Part shown: piece by piece, positions 47,529 through 55,819 of the stretch | Layout of the letters: each line of letters opens with the position of its first letter | Numbering within the stretch: the stretch's first letter is position 1 | Source of the DNA: Aureispira sp964404215 | Lineage (GTDB): Bacteria > Bacteroidota > Bacteroidia > Chitinophagales > Saprospiraceae | DNA: 64,000 bases | Assembly: GCA_964404215.1 (NCBI GenBank) | Contig: CAYOJF010000002.1 | Span: 30,176-94,175, forward strand | Direction: 5' to 3' | Translations under genes and position numbers: made by a program | The notes under the pieces: model-generated | The model's database searches: none | Seen by the model: only the letters and a program-made list of their open reading frames with translations | Told to the model about the DNA's origin: nothing

Positions 47529-47563
47529 TTATATCATTTTCCATCAAGGAAAATACATTATCC

Positions 47564-47601
47564 AAATCCTCAAATTAACAAAAGTTGGTTTGAGGATTTT
47601 T
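47564..47601 (+). terminator. Rho-independent terminator after pckA
   Basis: AAATCCTCAAA and TTTGAGGATTT form the outer stem, continued inward by TTAAC/GTTGG around an AAAA loop, followed by T bases. It closes the pckA transcript just before the Gfo/Idh gene. Confidence 0.85.
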
Positions 47602-47623
47602 ATAAATCTTCTAATGTCACATT

Positions 47624-48607
47624 ATGCTTAAAATCGCAGTGGTTGGACTTGGCCATCTTGGCAAAATTCATGTCAAATGTATTCAAATGATTGATTCTTA
47701 TGAAATAGTAGGAGTTTATGATACCGAAAAAACAGTCGCCGAAAAAGTAGCCAAAGAATATAATATTACTGCTTTTGACAATATAGCCACCTTGATAGAA
47801 GCCGCAGATGTCATTGATATTGTTACTCCCACTACTACTCACTTCGAACTAGCAAAACTAGTCATTGCAAAGGGAAAACACCTATTTGTAGAAAAACCAA
47901 TTACACATACCCTTGCTGAAGCAGAAAAATTGTGTCGTCTAGCAGCCCAGACCACCATCAAAGCACAAGTTGGGCATGTCGAGCGATTCAATCCTGCTTT
48001 TTTGGCCATAGAAAATACATCGATGCAGCCTATGTTTGCGGAAGTACACCGACTGGCTCTATTCAATCCTCGTGGTACTGATGTCTCAGTTGTATTAGAT
48101 TTGATGATTCACGATTTAGATATTATACTCAAACTAATACCTCATCCTATTCGTTCAGTACAAGCAAGTGGAGTTGCTATCGTAAGTCATACTGCCGATA
48201 TTTGCAATGCTAGAATTGAGTTTGAAAACGGAGCCGTTGTAAATCTTACTGCTAGTCGTCTTTCGATGAAAAACATGCGAAAATTGCGTATTTTCCAACC
48301 CGATGCTTACTTAAGTGTTGATTTTTTAGAAAAGAAAACAGAAGTAGTTCGACTACATGAAAAAGAAACCGATAGCGACCACCCTAATCTAATGGAGCTA
48401 GAAACGGCGAAAGGTAAGCGTTTTATAGAAATTGCCATGCCTGAAATAGTCCCCAATAATGCCATCAAAATGGAACTCGAAAGTCTTGCGGATAGTATTA
48501 TCAATAATACTCCTACAAGAGTTACTTTGGATGATGGAAGAAAAGCATTAGAATTGGCTTATTGGATTATAGATGAAATGAAAGCACATCAAGAACGTGT
48601 CAAGTAA
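47624..48607 (+). CDS. Gfo/Idh/MocA family oxidoreductase
   Basis: A 327-residue NAD(P)-dependent oxidoreductase. The N-terminal Rossmann motif is VVGLGHLGKIHVK (residues 6-18); the consensus DIVTPTTTH and the EKP signature in HLFVEKPITHTLAEAEKL (residues 86-103, the catalytic lysine within EKP) are present, followed by the alpha/beta C-terminal domain containing VLDLMIHDLDIIL. Substrate is probably a sugar or related polyol but is not specified. It begins a same-strand run with rpe and fmt with gaps of 13-30 bases, which makes an operon likely; a similar arrangement is common in Bacteroidota. Confidence 0.9.
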   Translation: MLKIAVVGLGHLGKIHVKCIQMIDSYEIVGVYDTEKTVAEKVAKEYNITAFDNIATLIEAADVIDIVTPTTTHFELAKLVIAKGKHLFVEKPITHTLAEAEKLCRLAAQTTIKAQVGHVERFNPAFLAIENTSMQPMFAEVHRLALFNPRGTDVSVVLDLMIHDLDIILKLIPHPIRSVQASGVAIVSHTADICNARIEFENGAVVNLTASRLSMKNMRKLRIFQPDAYLSVDFLEKKTEVVRLHEKETDSDHPNLMELETAKGKRFIEIAMPEIVPNNAIKMELESLADSIINNTPTRVTLDDGRKALELAYWIIDEMKAHQERVK

Positions 48608-48633
48608 AACGAATTAAAACTAATACTAAATAT

Positions 48634-49302
48634 ATGAAACACTTAGTCGCACCTTCCATACTAGCAGCCAATTTTGCTAACTTAAGTAAGGATATGCAAA
48701 TGCTACATGAAAGTGAAGCCGATTGGATTCATGTGGACATAATGGATGGACAATTTGTCCCTAATATTTCCTTTGGATTTCCGGTACTCCAAGCGATAAA
48801 ACCCTTATCTGACAAGATCATGGATGTGCACTTGATGATAGAAACACCTGAAAAATATATTGAGCAATTTGCTAATGCAGGAGCTGATATTATCACGGTA
48901 CACTATGAAGCTACCAATCATCTACATCGATTGCTACAACAAATAAAAGCAACAGGAGCTAAAGCAGGTGTTGCTCTCAACCCGCATACCAATGTCAAAT
49001 TATTATCGGATGTATTAGAAGATATTGATTTAGTCTGTATTATGTCGGTCAATCCAGGTTTTGGAGGACAAAAATTTATTTATAATACCCTCAAAAAAGT
49101 ACGTGACCTCAAAGAAGAAATTACCACCAGAAACCTACACACCAAAATAGAAATAGATGGCGGTGTTGGGTTACAAAACGCAGAAGTACTCCTACAAGCA
49201 GGAGCAGATGTATTAGTAGCGGGCTCGGCAGTATTCAAAGCTCCCAACCCTAAAGATATGATTAGTCGCCTCAAAAAAGTAGGCGAAGAAAAAGCACTAT
49301 AA
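48634..49302 (+). CDS. rpe: Ribulose-phosphate 3-epimerase
   Basis: A 222-residue TIM-barrel enzyme interconverting ribulose-5-phosphate and xylulose-5-phosphate in the pentose-phosphate pathway. Motifs: APSILAANFANL, HVDIMDGQFVPNISFG (metal ligand His and catalytic Asp), DVHLMIETPE, MSVNPGFGGQKFI, and EIDGGVGLQNAEVLLQAGADVLVAGSAVF. The length and all active-site motifs are normal. It is 26 bases after the Gfo/Idh gene and 13 bases before fmt. Confidence 0.97.
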   Translation: MKHLVAPSILAANFANLSKDMQMLHESEADWIHVDIMDGQFVPNISFGFPVLQAIKPLSDKIMDVHLMIETPEKYIEQFANAGADIITVHYEATNHLHRLLQQIKATGAKAGVALNPHTNVKLLSDVLEDIDLVCIMSVNPGFGGQKFIYNTLKKVRDLKEEITTRNLHTKIEIDGGVGLQNAEVLLQAGADVLVAGSAVFKAPNPKDMISRLKKVGEEKAL

Positions 49303-49315
49303 AGTTAAAAGAAAT

Positions 49316-50257
49316 ATGAAGATTGTTTTTATGGGAACACCTGAATTTGCTGTTCCTTCCTTAGATATATTAATTGAAAATGGTTATGATGTAGTTGGTG
49401 TAATTACCGCTACAGACAAATGGGGCGGCAGAGGTAATAAGAAGTTACTAGAATCTGATGTCAAAAAATATGCAGTCCAAAAAGGATTAAATATACTTCA
49501 ACCGAAAAATTTAAAATCTCCTGAATTTCAAGCAGAACTCCAAGCACTAGAAGCAGACTTACAAATAGTAGTCGCCTTCAGAATGCTTCCTGAAGCCGTA
49601 TGGGATATGCCTCGACTAGGGACTATGAATCTACATGGGTCGTTACTCCCCAAATACAGAGGAGCGGCTCCCATCAACTGGGCGGTCATCAATGGCGAAA
49701 AAGAAACAGGTGTCACTACTTTTTTCTTGAAACATGAAATTGATACAGGTGATTTACTATATCGAGCCAAAACCAACATTGGCGAAAATGAAACTGTAGG
49801 AGAACTCTATCATCGGCTCAAAGATATTGGAGCTGATTTGATGCTAAAAAGTGTGCAGGCGATTGAAAAAGGAGACTACACCCTACAAGCTCAAGACAAC
49901 AGTGAAGTTTGCCATGCACCTAAGATTTTCCACAAGGATTGTTTGATTGATTTTAATCAAACGACAAAAAAAGTCCATGATTTTGTACGTGGGATGAGTC
50001 CATTCCCTACTGCTTGGACGATTGTTGATGGCCAAAAACTCAAAGTCTTCCAGACCGCTAAAGAAGTCGAAGCTCATACTCATGCTGTTGGGACAATTAT
50101 TACAGATGGAAAACGTTTTATGAAAATAGCGACTACAGATGGTTTTGTACAACTACTAGATGTCCAACTGACCAAAAGAAAAAGAATGGACGTTAAGAGT
50201 TTCTTGAATGGTTATCAGATTGATACCCTACAAGTCTCTTCTGCGATAGAAGCATAG
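49316..50257 (+). CDS. fmt: Methionyl-tRNA formyltransferase
   Basis: A 313-residue cytoplasmic enzyme that transfers a formyl group from 10-formyl-THF to Met-tRNAi. The N-terminal GTPEFAVPSLDIL, the catalytic triad Asn105, His107 (NLHGSLLPKYRGAAPINWA) and Asp143 (HEIDTGDLL), and the C-terminal tRNA-binding beta-barrel (GMSPFPTAWTI) are all there, with a length typical for the family. It sits in the rpe operon and is followed after 30 bases by the DUF3299-like gene. Confidence 0.97.
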   Translation: MKIVFMGTPEFAVPSLDILIENGYDVVGVITATDKWGGRGNKKLLESDVKKYAVQKGLNILQPKNLKSPEFQAELQALEADLQIVVAFRMLPEAVWDMPRLGTMNLHGSLLPKYRGAAPINWAVINGEKETGVTTFFLKHEIDTGDLLYRAKTNIGENETVGELYHRLKDIGADLMLKSVQAIEKGDYTLQAQDNSEVCHAPKIFHKDCLIDFNQTTKKVHDFVRGMSPFPTAWTIVDGQKLKVFQTAKEVEAHTHAVGTIITDGKRFMKIATTDGFVQLLDVQLTKRKRMDVKSFLNGYQIDTLQVSSAIEA

Positions 50258-50287
50258 CAATTTTTCTAAATTCATAATGATTACGCA

Positions 50288-50935
50288 ATGTTAAAAAAGA
50301 TAGGTTTTATAGTTATTTTAGTTGGTTTATTGGTAGCTCTCCGTCCTGTTCTCTTCCAGAATCTGTTTGATACATCAGCAGAAATAGAGCATACCGCTGA
50401 CTTGCCTGAGACCGCAGATGAAATGTACGAGCAAGAAACACAATATGCCGAAGGCTATAACGCAGAGAGTTTTGGAGCCGCTTTTACTTCTGACAATGAA
50501 GAGATGTTCCCGATGGAAGATATTGAACCACCTAGTGGCGTCTGGGGAGCATTGCTACAGTTAGAGTTTAAGTATCGATATGATGCAGAGTTAGATTATA
50601 CTATTGGAGAACCTGTATTTACAAGAGACATCAAAGAACTAGAAGGGCAAGTAATCGAATTAGAAGGCTTTATTATACCACAGGACATTGTTGCTACTTC
50701 AGATGTAGGGACAGATGATGGACAACGTTTTATGTTTTCTGCCTTTCCTATTGCTAGCTGCTTTTTCTGTGGAGGGGCTGGTGCCGAATCTGTTGTAGAA
50801 GCACTACCTAAAGAGCCTATTCCTTACACTAAAATGAAAATCAAAATCAGAGGAAAGTTACGCTTCAATCGTACAGATTATTTGAAATTACCCTATATGC
50901 TGGATGATGTTATACTAGTAACTGCCGATATTTAA
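50288..50935 (+). CDS. DUF3299-like secreted protein with CxxCGGAG motif
   Basis: A 215-residue protein with an N-terminal membrane anchor or signal (about residues 5-20), a low-complexity acidic region (about 35-85), and a C-terminal beta domain (about 118-213) of the form VIELEGFIIPQDI, SAFPIASCFFCGGAGAESVVEA, IRGKLRFNRTDYLKLPYMLDDV. This layout resembles DUF3299-type periplasmic domains with a CxxC that could bind metal or be redox-active. Its stop is 16 bases from the end of the convergent STAND gene. Function is not known. Confidence 0.72.
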   Translation: MLKKIGFIVILVGLLVALRPVLFQNLFDTSAEIEHTADLPETADEMYEQETQYAEGYNAESFGAAFTSDNEEMFPMEDIEPPSGVWGALLQLEFKYRYDAELDYTIGEPVFTRDIKELEGQVIELEGFIIPQDIVATSDVGTDDGQRFMFSAFPIASCFFCGGAGAESVVEALPKEPIPYTKMKIKIRGKLRFNRTDYLKLPYMLDDVILVTADI

Positions 50936-50951
50936 TCAATCCAATTTCCGT

Positions 50952-53936
50952 TTAATCTTTAGGGAATATTTTAAGTATTTCGACTTCCCCCTTTTCATGA
51001 GCTTTTTGGACTTTTTTGTATTTCACTACTTTTATTTCTCCATTAGGGTATTGAACTTCTACTTTTGTATTTCGTAGTATTTTATCTACTTTCCGAATAG
51101 GAGCAGCTAGGACTTCTTGCTCTAATTCTTTTGTAAACATAGATTGCAAATTGGTGCTGTATTTAAGAAGATTTTTTTCTAATAGTTCTTTGTAAGCTTG
51201 TAAACCTATGTCTCGTTTTATCACTAGCAAACCTTTTAAGGATTGTTTATGGGGAATCTTTATAGATTTTTCAATTAAAAAAGACTTAAAAAAACAAAAT
51301 ACAGCATCACTCATCCGATTTTGATGCAATTTGGTATTGCCTATGTTATTTAATATGGTATTAATACCTGATTGCACTCCTAAACTTTCATACAGCTTTA
51401 AACTTTGCTCATAAAAATCTAAAGCTCTATTATAATCCATCTTTAAGTAATACAAAGTACCTGTGTTGGTTAAAGATACGGCTATTGAATGTTTTGCACC
51501 CAATTTTTCTCTTATATAAATACTCTCTTGGTATAACTGTAATGCTTTTTCATATTTTCCTTTTGCACTAAAAATGTTGCCTAAATTATCTAATCCATTG
51601 GATATACTTAATTGATTACCCAACTCTTTATTAATATTCAAGCTTTCATTGTATACCTCTAAAGCTTTATCATATTTGTTTTTATAACGATATACATTTC
51701 CTATACAACTTAATGAAACAGCAATCTGATGTTGTTCGCTCAATTCAATAGCTATATTTAAACTTTTTTTATAAATTTCCAGAGCTTCGTCACACTTCTG
51801 TTCATTAAAAAGTTCTGTCCCTATATAAGCTAAAACAGAAGCTATTTTGGACTGTTCTCCTAGTTCCTCTGCTATGAACAAACTCGTTTCATAAAGCTCT
51901 AAAGCTTTTTCACGTTCTCCTCTAATAGAGTATACAGTTCCCTTATTACACAAAGAGTATATCATTCTAGACTGCTCCCCTAAACTTTCTCTTAACACTA
52001 AGCTTTCTTCATGAAATTTTAAGGATTGATCATATTTACCTTGCTTATAATATACTCCGCCCTTATTGTCTAAAGCTGTAGCCAGTTCGGATAATAGTTG
52101 ATTTCCCCGAGCTAACAACTCTGCTTCTTCATAAAAAGATAAGCTTTTAGGATAGTCTCCCTTATCAGTATTATATACGCCAATAGCCAATAATGCAAAA
52201 ATACGTTCAGCAATCAATAGGTCTGGGCGGCTTTCTAGAAGATCTAATACGTGTTCAAATTTCCGATAAGCCTCTTCTACCTCACCTCTCCTGTATAACA
52301 ATTCACCAAGCCACAAAGCTCCCTTAATCCTTGTTGATAATTGACTTTCATTTTCTGCCTGCAATAACCATTCTTTAGCTGCTTCTATATGTCCTTTTTG
52401 ATATAAAATACGTCCTTCCAGAGCAGAAGCCAAAACAGGAACTTGCTCATAAGAACCTCTCAACTGTTTAATCATATTCTCTAGATGATCTAGATGCCCT
52501 TGCCTGATCATTACCTCCCCTAGCTTCTCTATATCCTTAGCAATCTGTCCCCAGCTATTTCCTCTAATTAGGTGGTAGTGAATTCGTTCTTCTTCTACAA
52601 TAGAAAGAATAAGCAAACGTTTCTGGATGAAATATTTTGCTACAGATTGATGTAATATTAAAGCACGTGCTGTACCTGTCGCATCCATTTTAAGGCGATC
52701 ATAACAAAATTCTCTTACTAAAGGATGAAGATAGTAATAGACATATCCTTCTTTTTGGTTAGTTTTTAGAATGTTCTTTTGATTCAATTTTTGAATGGTC
52801 CCGAGAGAATTTTGATTTAAAATATCAAGAACAACCTCTTTTTTAACCATTCCTCTAAACACAGAAAAGTCTTTGATAAACTCCTGTTCGTTATCAGAAT
52901 AATCATTCCGTGTAAAAATAGCATTTAGGAGACGTTCACTTATTGTTTCATTCTTTTGCCCTCCTGCATTTTCATTTCCTAAGTTGATAATTTCAGATTC
53001 TATACTTTTGATAGAAACACCACTTTCTAGTAAATGAAAGGCAAGGTAAACAGCTAAAGGATGTCCTTCTACTCTTTTGACTAGAGACAGCATCTCTTTG
53101 GAGTCCACTCTGATCGTATCTCCAAAATCAAAAAAAGTACTCAAACTATTTATCAAGGCAATCAAGTCTGCTTCCTTCTGAAAACCTTTTAAATTGAACT
53201 GACGAGGTCTTAATTGAATACTACGAACTCGATCTCGGCTAATTAGGATAATTTTACTGTCTTTTAATTTTTTCTGGCTATGGATTAGACAGTCTTCTAT
53301 TAGCTTTTTTTCATTAATATCATGATAATCTTCTAGAAATAAATAGCGTTTTTCCTTTTCTAGTCGATAAACAAAGTTGTTTATCTTATCTGTGTTTTTT
53401 TGATTCTTAGTTTTTAGTAATTCCGAAAAACCCAATTGCTCCATAATAGAATCTAGACTAGTCGTAGGCTCACACTGTACCCAACAAAGTTGTTCGTTCG
53501 AGATAGGGTTCTTTTCTAAGTATTTGCTGACTAGTTGTGTCTTCCCCATTCCCCCAGATCCTACAATAGCTATAAAACTATCTTGCTTAAAGTATTCTGC
53601 TAAGTTTGCTAAATCATCTTCCCTCCCTACAAAATAAGATTCCGTTTTAGGTATTAGATTAGTAACAATAGTAGGCTTGTCTATTATGGGAATATCTAAT
53701 GCTATCTCTTCTTCCTTACGAGGAATTTCTTGACTAGTCGTTTTCTTTCGAAAAGCTTTATTGATAGCAGCCTTCAATCGGTCTTTATAATTAACATCTC
53801 CCTTGGTAATTCCTCTGAAATATTCTGCCTCCAATTGAGATAAATCATTACCTAATAAACCTAAATCATCAAGAGCTTCAAACACGTCACTTAACTTATC
53901 CTGATTGAAGAACTCTAATATTTTATCCTTATCCAT
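50952..53936 (-). CDS. STAND/NB-ARC-type ATPase with EAD-like N-terminus and eight TPRs
   Basis: A 994-residue signal-transduction ATPase. Residues 1-66 form a small helical domain that is repeated in the separate ORF at 54338-54535. Then: VGRE (103-106), Walker A GSGGMGKT (126-133), Walker B YLFLED (198-203), sensor-like SKIILISRDR (227-236), GHPLA (291-295, the GLPL motif), a winged-helix region (about 350-450), and TPRs. Between about residues 590 and 910 eight repeats of exactly 40 residues follow without gaps, each like LDNKGGVYYKQGKYDQSL. A ~90-residue basic C-terminal tail of unknown type ends the protein. Proteins of this build oligomerise on sensing a ligand and recruit an effector. 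It starts 3 bases after the two-helix membrane ORF. Confidence 0.85.
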   Translation of the reverse strand: MDKDKILEFFNQDKLSDVFEALDDLGLLGNDLSQLEAEYFRGITKGDVNYKDRLKAAINKAFRKKTTSQEIPRKEEEIALDIPIIDKPTIVTNLIPKTESYFVGREDDLANLAEYFKQDSFIAIVGSGGMGKTQLVSKYLEKNPISNEQLCWVQCEPTTSLDSIMEQLGFSELLKTKNQKNTDKINNFVYRLEKEKRYLFLEDYHDINEKKLIEDCLIHSQKKLKDSKIILISRDRVRSIQLRPRQFNLKGFQKEADLIALINSLSTFFDFGDTIRVDSKEMLSLVKRVEGHPLAVYLAFHLLESGVSIKSIESEIINLGNENAGGQKNETISERLLNAIFTRNDYSDNEQEFIKDFSVFRGMVKKEVVLDILNQNSLGTIQKLNQKNILKTNQKEGYVYYYLHPLVREFCYDRLKMDATGTARALILHQSVAKYFIQKRLLILSIVEEERIHYHLIRGNSWGQIAKDIEKLGEVMIRQGHLDHLENMIKQLRGSYEQVPVLASALEGRILYQKGHIEAAKEWLLQAENESQLSTRIKGALWLGELLYRRGEVEEAYRKFEHVLDLLESRPDLLIAERIFALLAIGVYNTDKGDYPKSLSFYEEAELLARGNQLLSELATALDNKGGVYYKQGKYDQSLKFHEESLVLRESLGEQSRMIYSLCNKGTVYSIRGEREKALELYETSLFIAEELGEQSKIASVLAYIGTELFNEQKCDEALEIYKKSLNIAIELSEQHQIAVSLSCIGNVYRYKNKYDKALEVYNESLNINKELGNQLSISNGLDNLGNIFSAKGKYEKALQLYQESIYIREKLGAKHSIAVSLTNTGTLYYLKMDYNRALDFYEQSLKLYESLGVQSGINTILNNIGNTKLHQNRMSDAVFCFFKSFLIEKSIKIPHKQSLKGLLVIKRDIGLQAYKELLEKNLLKYSTNLQSMFTKELEQEVLAAPIRKVDKILRNTKVEVQYPNGEIKVVKYKKVQKAHEKGEVEILKIFPKD

Positions 53937-53939
53937 GGT

Positions 53940-54278
53940 CTATCTTAGTTCTTTGGGTAATTTAATTGTCTTTTTATAGTTTTCTATATTAGGATGATTC
54001 TGATGTCTATCATAAATAGGTCTAAAAACAAACATACCAATGATAGCTGACAGAATAAAAGTAACTGTCCAAAATCCAAGTTCTCCCAAATACTCTTTTC
54101 TGAAATAAATACTCAAATCTTGATAAACGATAGAATAGGTAACTAATACAATCACTATTAATACTAGAATACCTAATGGAATAAAGGATTTTATCTGCCA
54201 GCTTTTGACATTTTCAGCTATATACTGTCCCCGCTTTTTTTCTTTATTTTCTATTGTGGTTGGATGCTCTGATGGCAT
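53940..54278 (-). CDS. Two-helix membrane ORF, probably the C-terminal half of a frameshifted EAD-TM protein
   Basis: A 112-residue ORF with a polar N-terminus (about 1-30), two transmembrane helices (about 31-51 and 68-86) and a short basic tail. No enzyme motif is visible. Upstream of its ATG the same frame stays open through a Ser/Thr/Gln-rich linker up to the A10 tract at 54344-54353, where it meets the frame of the EAD-like ORF. The natural product may therefore be EAD-linker-TM of about 198 residues, made by a -1 shift. If the ATG at 54278 is used alone it encodes a bare membrane hairpin. The stop is 3 bases from the STAND start. A membrane-perturbing effector is a reasonable guess, not shown. 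Confidence 0.65.
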   Translation of the reverse strand: MPSEHPTTIENKEKKRGQYIAENVKSWQIKSFIPLGILVLIVIVLVTYSIVYQDLSIYFRKEYLGELGFWTVTFILSAIIGMFVFRPIYDRHQNHPNIENYKKTIKLPKELR

Positions 54279-54337
54279 GCTAGTTAGAGAAGGAGCAAGT
54301 GTCTTCTTTTGGGTGTTGAGAGATATGCTTTGCGGAA

Positions 54338-54535
54338 CTACAATTTTTTTTTTCTGTTTGCTTTTCGGACAGCTGTTTTGAGTCTATCACTAAAATTTAC
54401 ATCTGTTCTGCTTACGTTAGAGGTGTATTCTCTTTCTAATTGTAATAAATCTCCTTTCAGTAAGTCTAATTGATCTAGTTGCTCAAAAACCTCACTCATT
54501 TCACCATTTTCAATTAAATCTATTATCTCTTTCAT
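54338..54535 (-). CDS. Stand-alone EAD-like adaptor domain
   Basis: From the ATG at 54535 the ORF gives 65 residues, starting MKEIIDLIENGEMSEV. It aligns end to end with residues 2-66 of the STAND protein: shared positions include EVFEQLDQLDLLKGDLLQLE, DVNFSDRLKTA and KAxRKK. A longer in-frame start at 54571 exists but the extra 12 residues have no counterpart in the paralogous domain. The stop follows directly after the A10 tract. In published bacterial conflict systems, matching effector-associated domains (EADs) pair a STAND sensor with an effector; that is the model used here, and the family assignment is by resemblance. Confidence 0.65.
   Translation of the reverse strand: MKEIIDLIENGEMSEVFEQLDQLDLLKGDLLQLEREYTSNVSRTDVNFSDRLKTAVRKANRKKKL
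54344..54353 (-). other. A10 slippery tract joining the EAD and membrane ORFs
   Basis: On the minus strand the last codons of the EAD ORF read AGA AAA AAA AAA TTG TAG. The A_AAA_AAA heptamer is in the correct phase for -1 slippage; reading back by one base yields ATT GTA GTT CCG and continues open into the membrane ORF. Programmed frameshifting, transcript slippage, or a one-base sequencing error would all give this pattern. Confidence 0.7.
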
Positions 54536-54633
54536 ATATCTTTTTGATTTGGACACATAAGATAAAAACAATTACATTGAAAACAAAATCTATATCTCGC
54601 TTTCAATACGTCTTAGAATTTTTAATACAATCC

Positions 54634-55383
54634 TTATTTATCCAATTTCAATTCATAATCCAGCCCTTCTGTTGCGAAGACTTCTTTTATTTGATTATTC
54701 TCAACAAAAGTATTTGGAGGAGCAATATAAATATGCTGTTGATGAAATAAAATAGCCTTGTGAGCAAATCGCAAGGCTATTTCTAATTCGTGCGTTGCTA
54801 GAATAACTAATTTTTGCTGTTCTTCAGCTAATCGTCTCAGTAAATGAAAAAGCTTTACTCTATTGATAAAATCCAAATGAGCTGTGGCTTCATCCAAAAG
54901 AATGATAGGAGTATCCTGTGCTAGTGCTCGTGCAATCAAAACTAGTTGCTTTTCACCATCACTACAATCTACCAAATATTTGTTTTTCAGGTGATTTAGT
55001 TCTAAATCCTGTAAGATATTATCAATAATAATCTTATCTTTCTTCTTCAATCTCCCTAAAAATCCAATATAGGGGTAACGCCCCATAGCTATAATATCAT
55101 AAACACTAAAAAAAGGAACATTCAGTTGTTCTGTAGTTACAATACTGATCTGTTGAGCAAGTGACTTAGCAGACAGCTTAGATATTTCATTCCCTCCCAA
55201 GTATATCTCCCCCTTTAGTGTTGGTAAACTCTGCATGAGCGTACGCAACAAAGTTGTTTTCCCACACCCATTTCGTCCCAAAAGAGTAACAAATTCGCCT
55301 TGGTTATCAAATGTAACCTGAAGTGGATTAGTATGTATAGCCTGAGTAGCATACCCGACGACCAAATTATCAAATCTAAACAT
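54634..55383 (-). CDS. ABC transporter ATP-binding protein (FecE/BtuD-like)
   Basis: A 249-residue ATPase of the iron-siderophore/cobalamin importer class. Walker A is GRNGCGKT (residues 36-43), the family motif VYDIIAMGRYPYIG (about 94-107) is typical of FecE/FepC/BtuD, the signature is the unusual CSDGEKQ (140-146, instead of LSGGQ), and Walker B IILLDEATAHLD (160-171). No permease or binding-protein gene lies nearby, so it must work with partners elsewhere. A -7 box lies 11-18 bases upstream of its start, and it is 98 bases upstream of the EAD ORF on the same strand, so co-transcription is possible. Confidence 0.88.
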   Translation of the reverse strand: MFRFDNLVVGYATQAIHTNPLQVTFDNQGEFVTLLGRNGCGKTTLLRTLMQSLPTLKGEIYLGGNEISKLSAKSLAQQISIVTTEQLNVPFFSVYDIIAMGRYPYIGFLGRLKKKDKIIIDNILQDLELNHLKNKYLVDCSDGEKQLVLIARALAQDTPIILLDEATAHLDFINRVKLFHLLRRLAEEQQKLVILATHELEIALRFAHKAILFHQQHIYIAPPNTFVENNQIKEVFATEGLDYELKLDK

Positions 55384-55393
55384 ATTTTTTTTA

Positions 55394-55401
55394 CAAAATT
55401 A
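55394..55401 (-). promoter_or_regulatory. -7 promoter box of the FecE-like gene
   Basis: On the minus strand TAATTTTG fits TAnnTTTG and lies 10 bases before the ATG at 55383, so the transcript would have a very short or no leader. The -33 element is not evident. Confidence 0.45.
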
Positions 55402-55740
55402 CTATTTTTTCAATAAAATCTTTCTGTATCCATTCCTAAGTAAATTCGACATAAACTTTCATCTTATCTTAAGATAACAGCCGATTCCTAATATTTAGAT
55501 ATTATTGTGATGTATCGCTAAATATAAAATAAAACTAAGAATTGAATACTAGGTCTATAAAGTATTCCATATAATCGCTAAAAAGCACCTTAAACGGTAT
55601 CTAGGAAAACTACATTTGCAAATTTTAACACTTTGTTTATTTTTATAAAAAAAGTAGAAATTATTGACATAAAAGTGACTTTCAATTCGTTATGCTTCTA
55701 AAACTTTTAAGAGTTACTTAAATTTAAACTAAAATTTTAT

Positions 55741-55748
55741 TACTTTTG
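55741..55748 (+). promoter_or_regulatory. -7 promoter box of the 1540-residue surface protein gene
   Basis: TACTTTTG matches TAnnTTTG, 71 bases upstream of the ATG at 55820. No convincing -33 element at the usual distance. Confidence 0.45.
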
Positions 55749-55819
55749 GTCAGTAAATGTGAACCGTACAATTTTGCTCATATTTATACTAAAATTATCA
55801 ATATCCAAAAAACTAAAAA

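Larger units (their letters stand above)
55384..55819. other. Divergent AT-rich gap with a palindrome
   Basis: A 436-base gap between the ABC ATPase gene (-) and the 1540-residue surface protein (+). No gene was found. It holds a perfect 14-base palindrome TTATCTTAAGATAA (55464-55477), about 80 bases upstream of the ABC start, which might be an operator, and -7 boxes on both strands listed separately. The rest is AT-rich without further structure that I can see. Confidence 0.5.

Noticed and set aside
55384..55819. Possible tRNA or small RNA in the 436-base gap
   Set aside because: No cloverleaf or other stable GC-rich structure could be found by eye.
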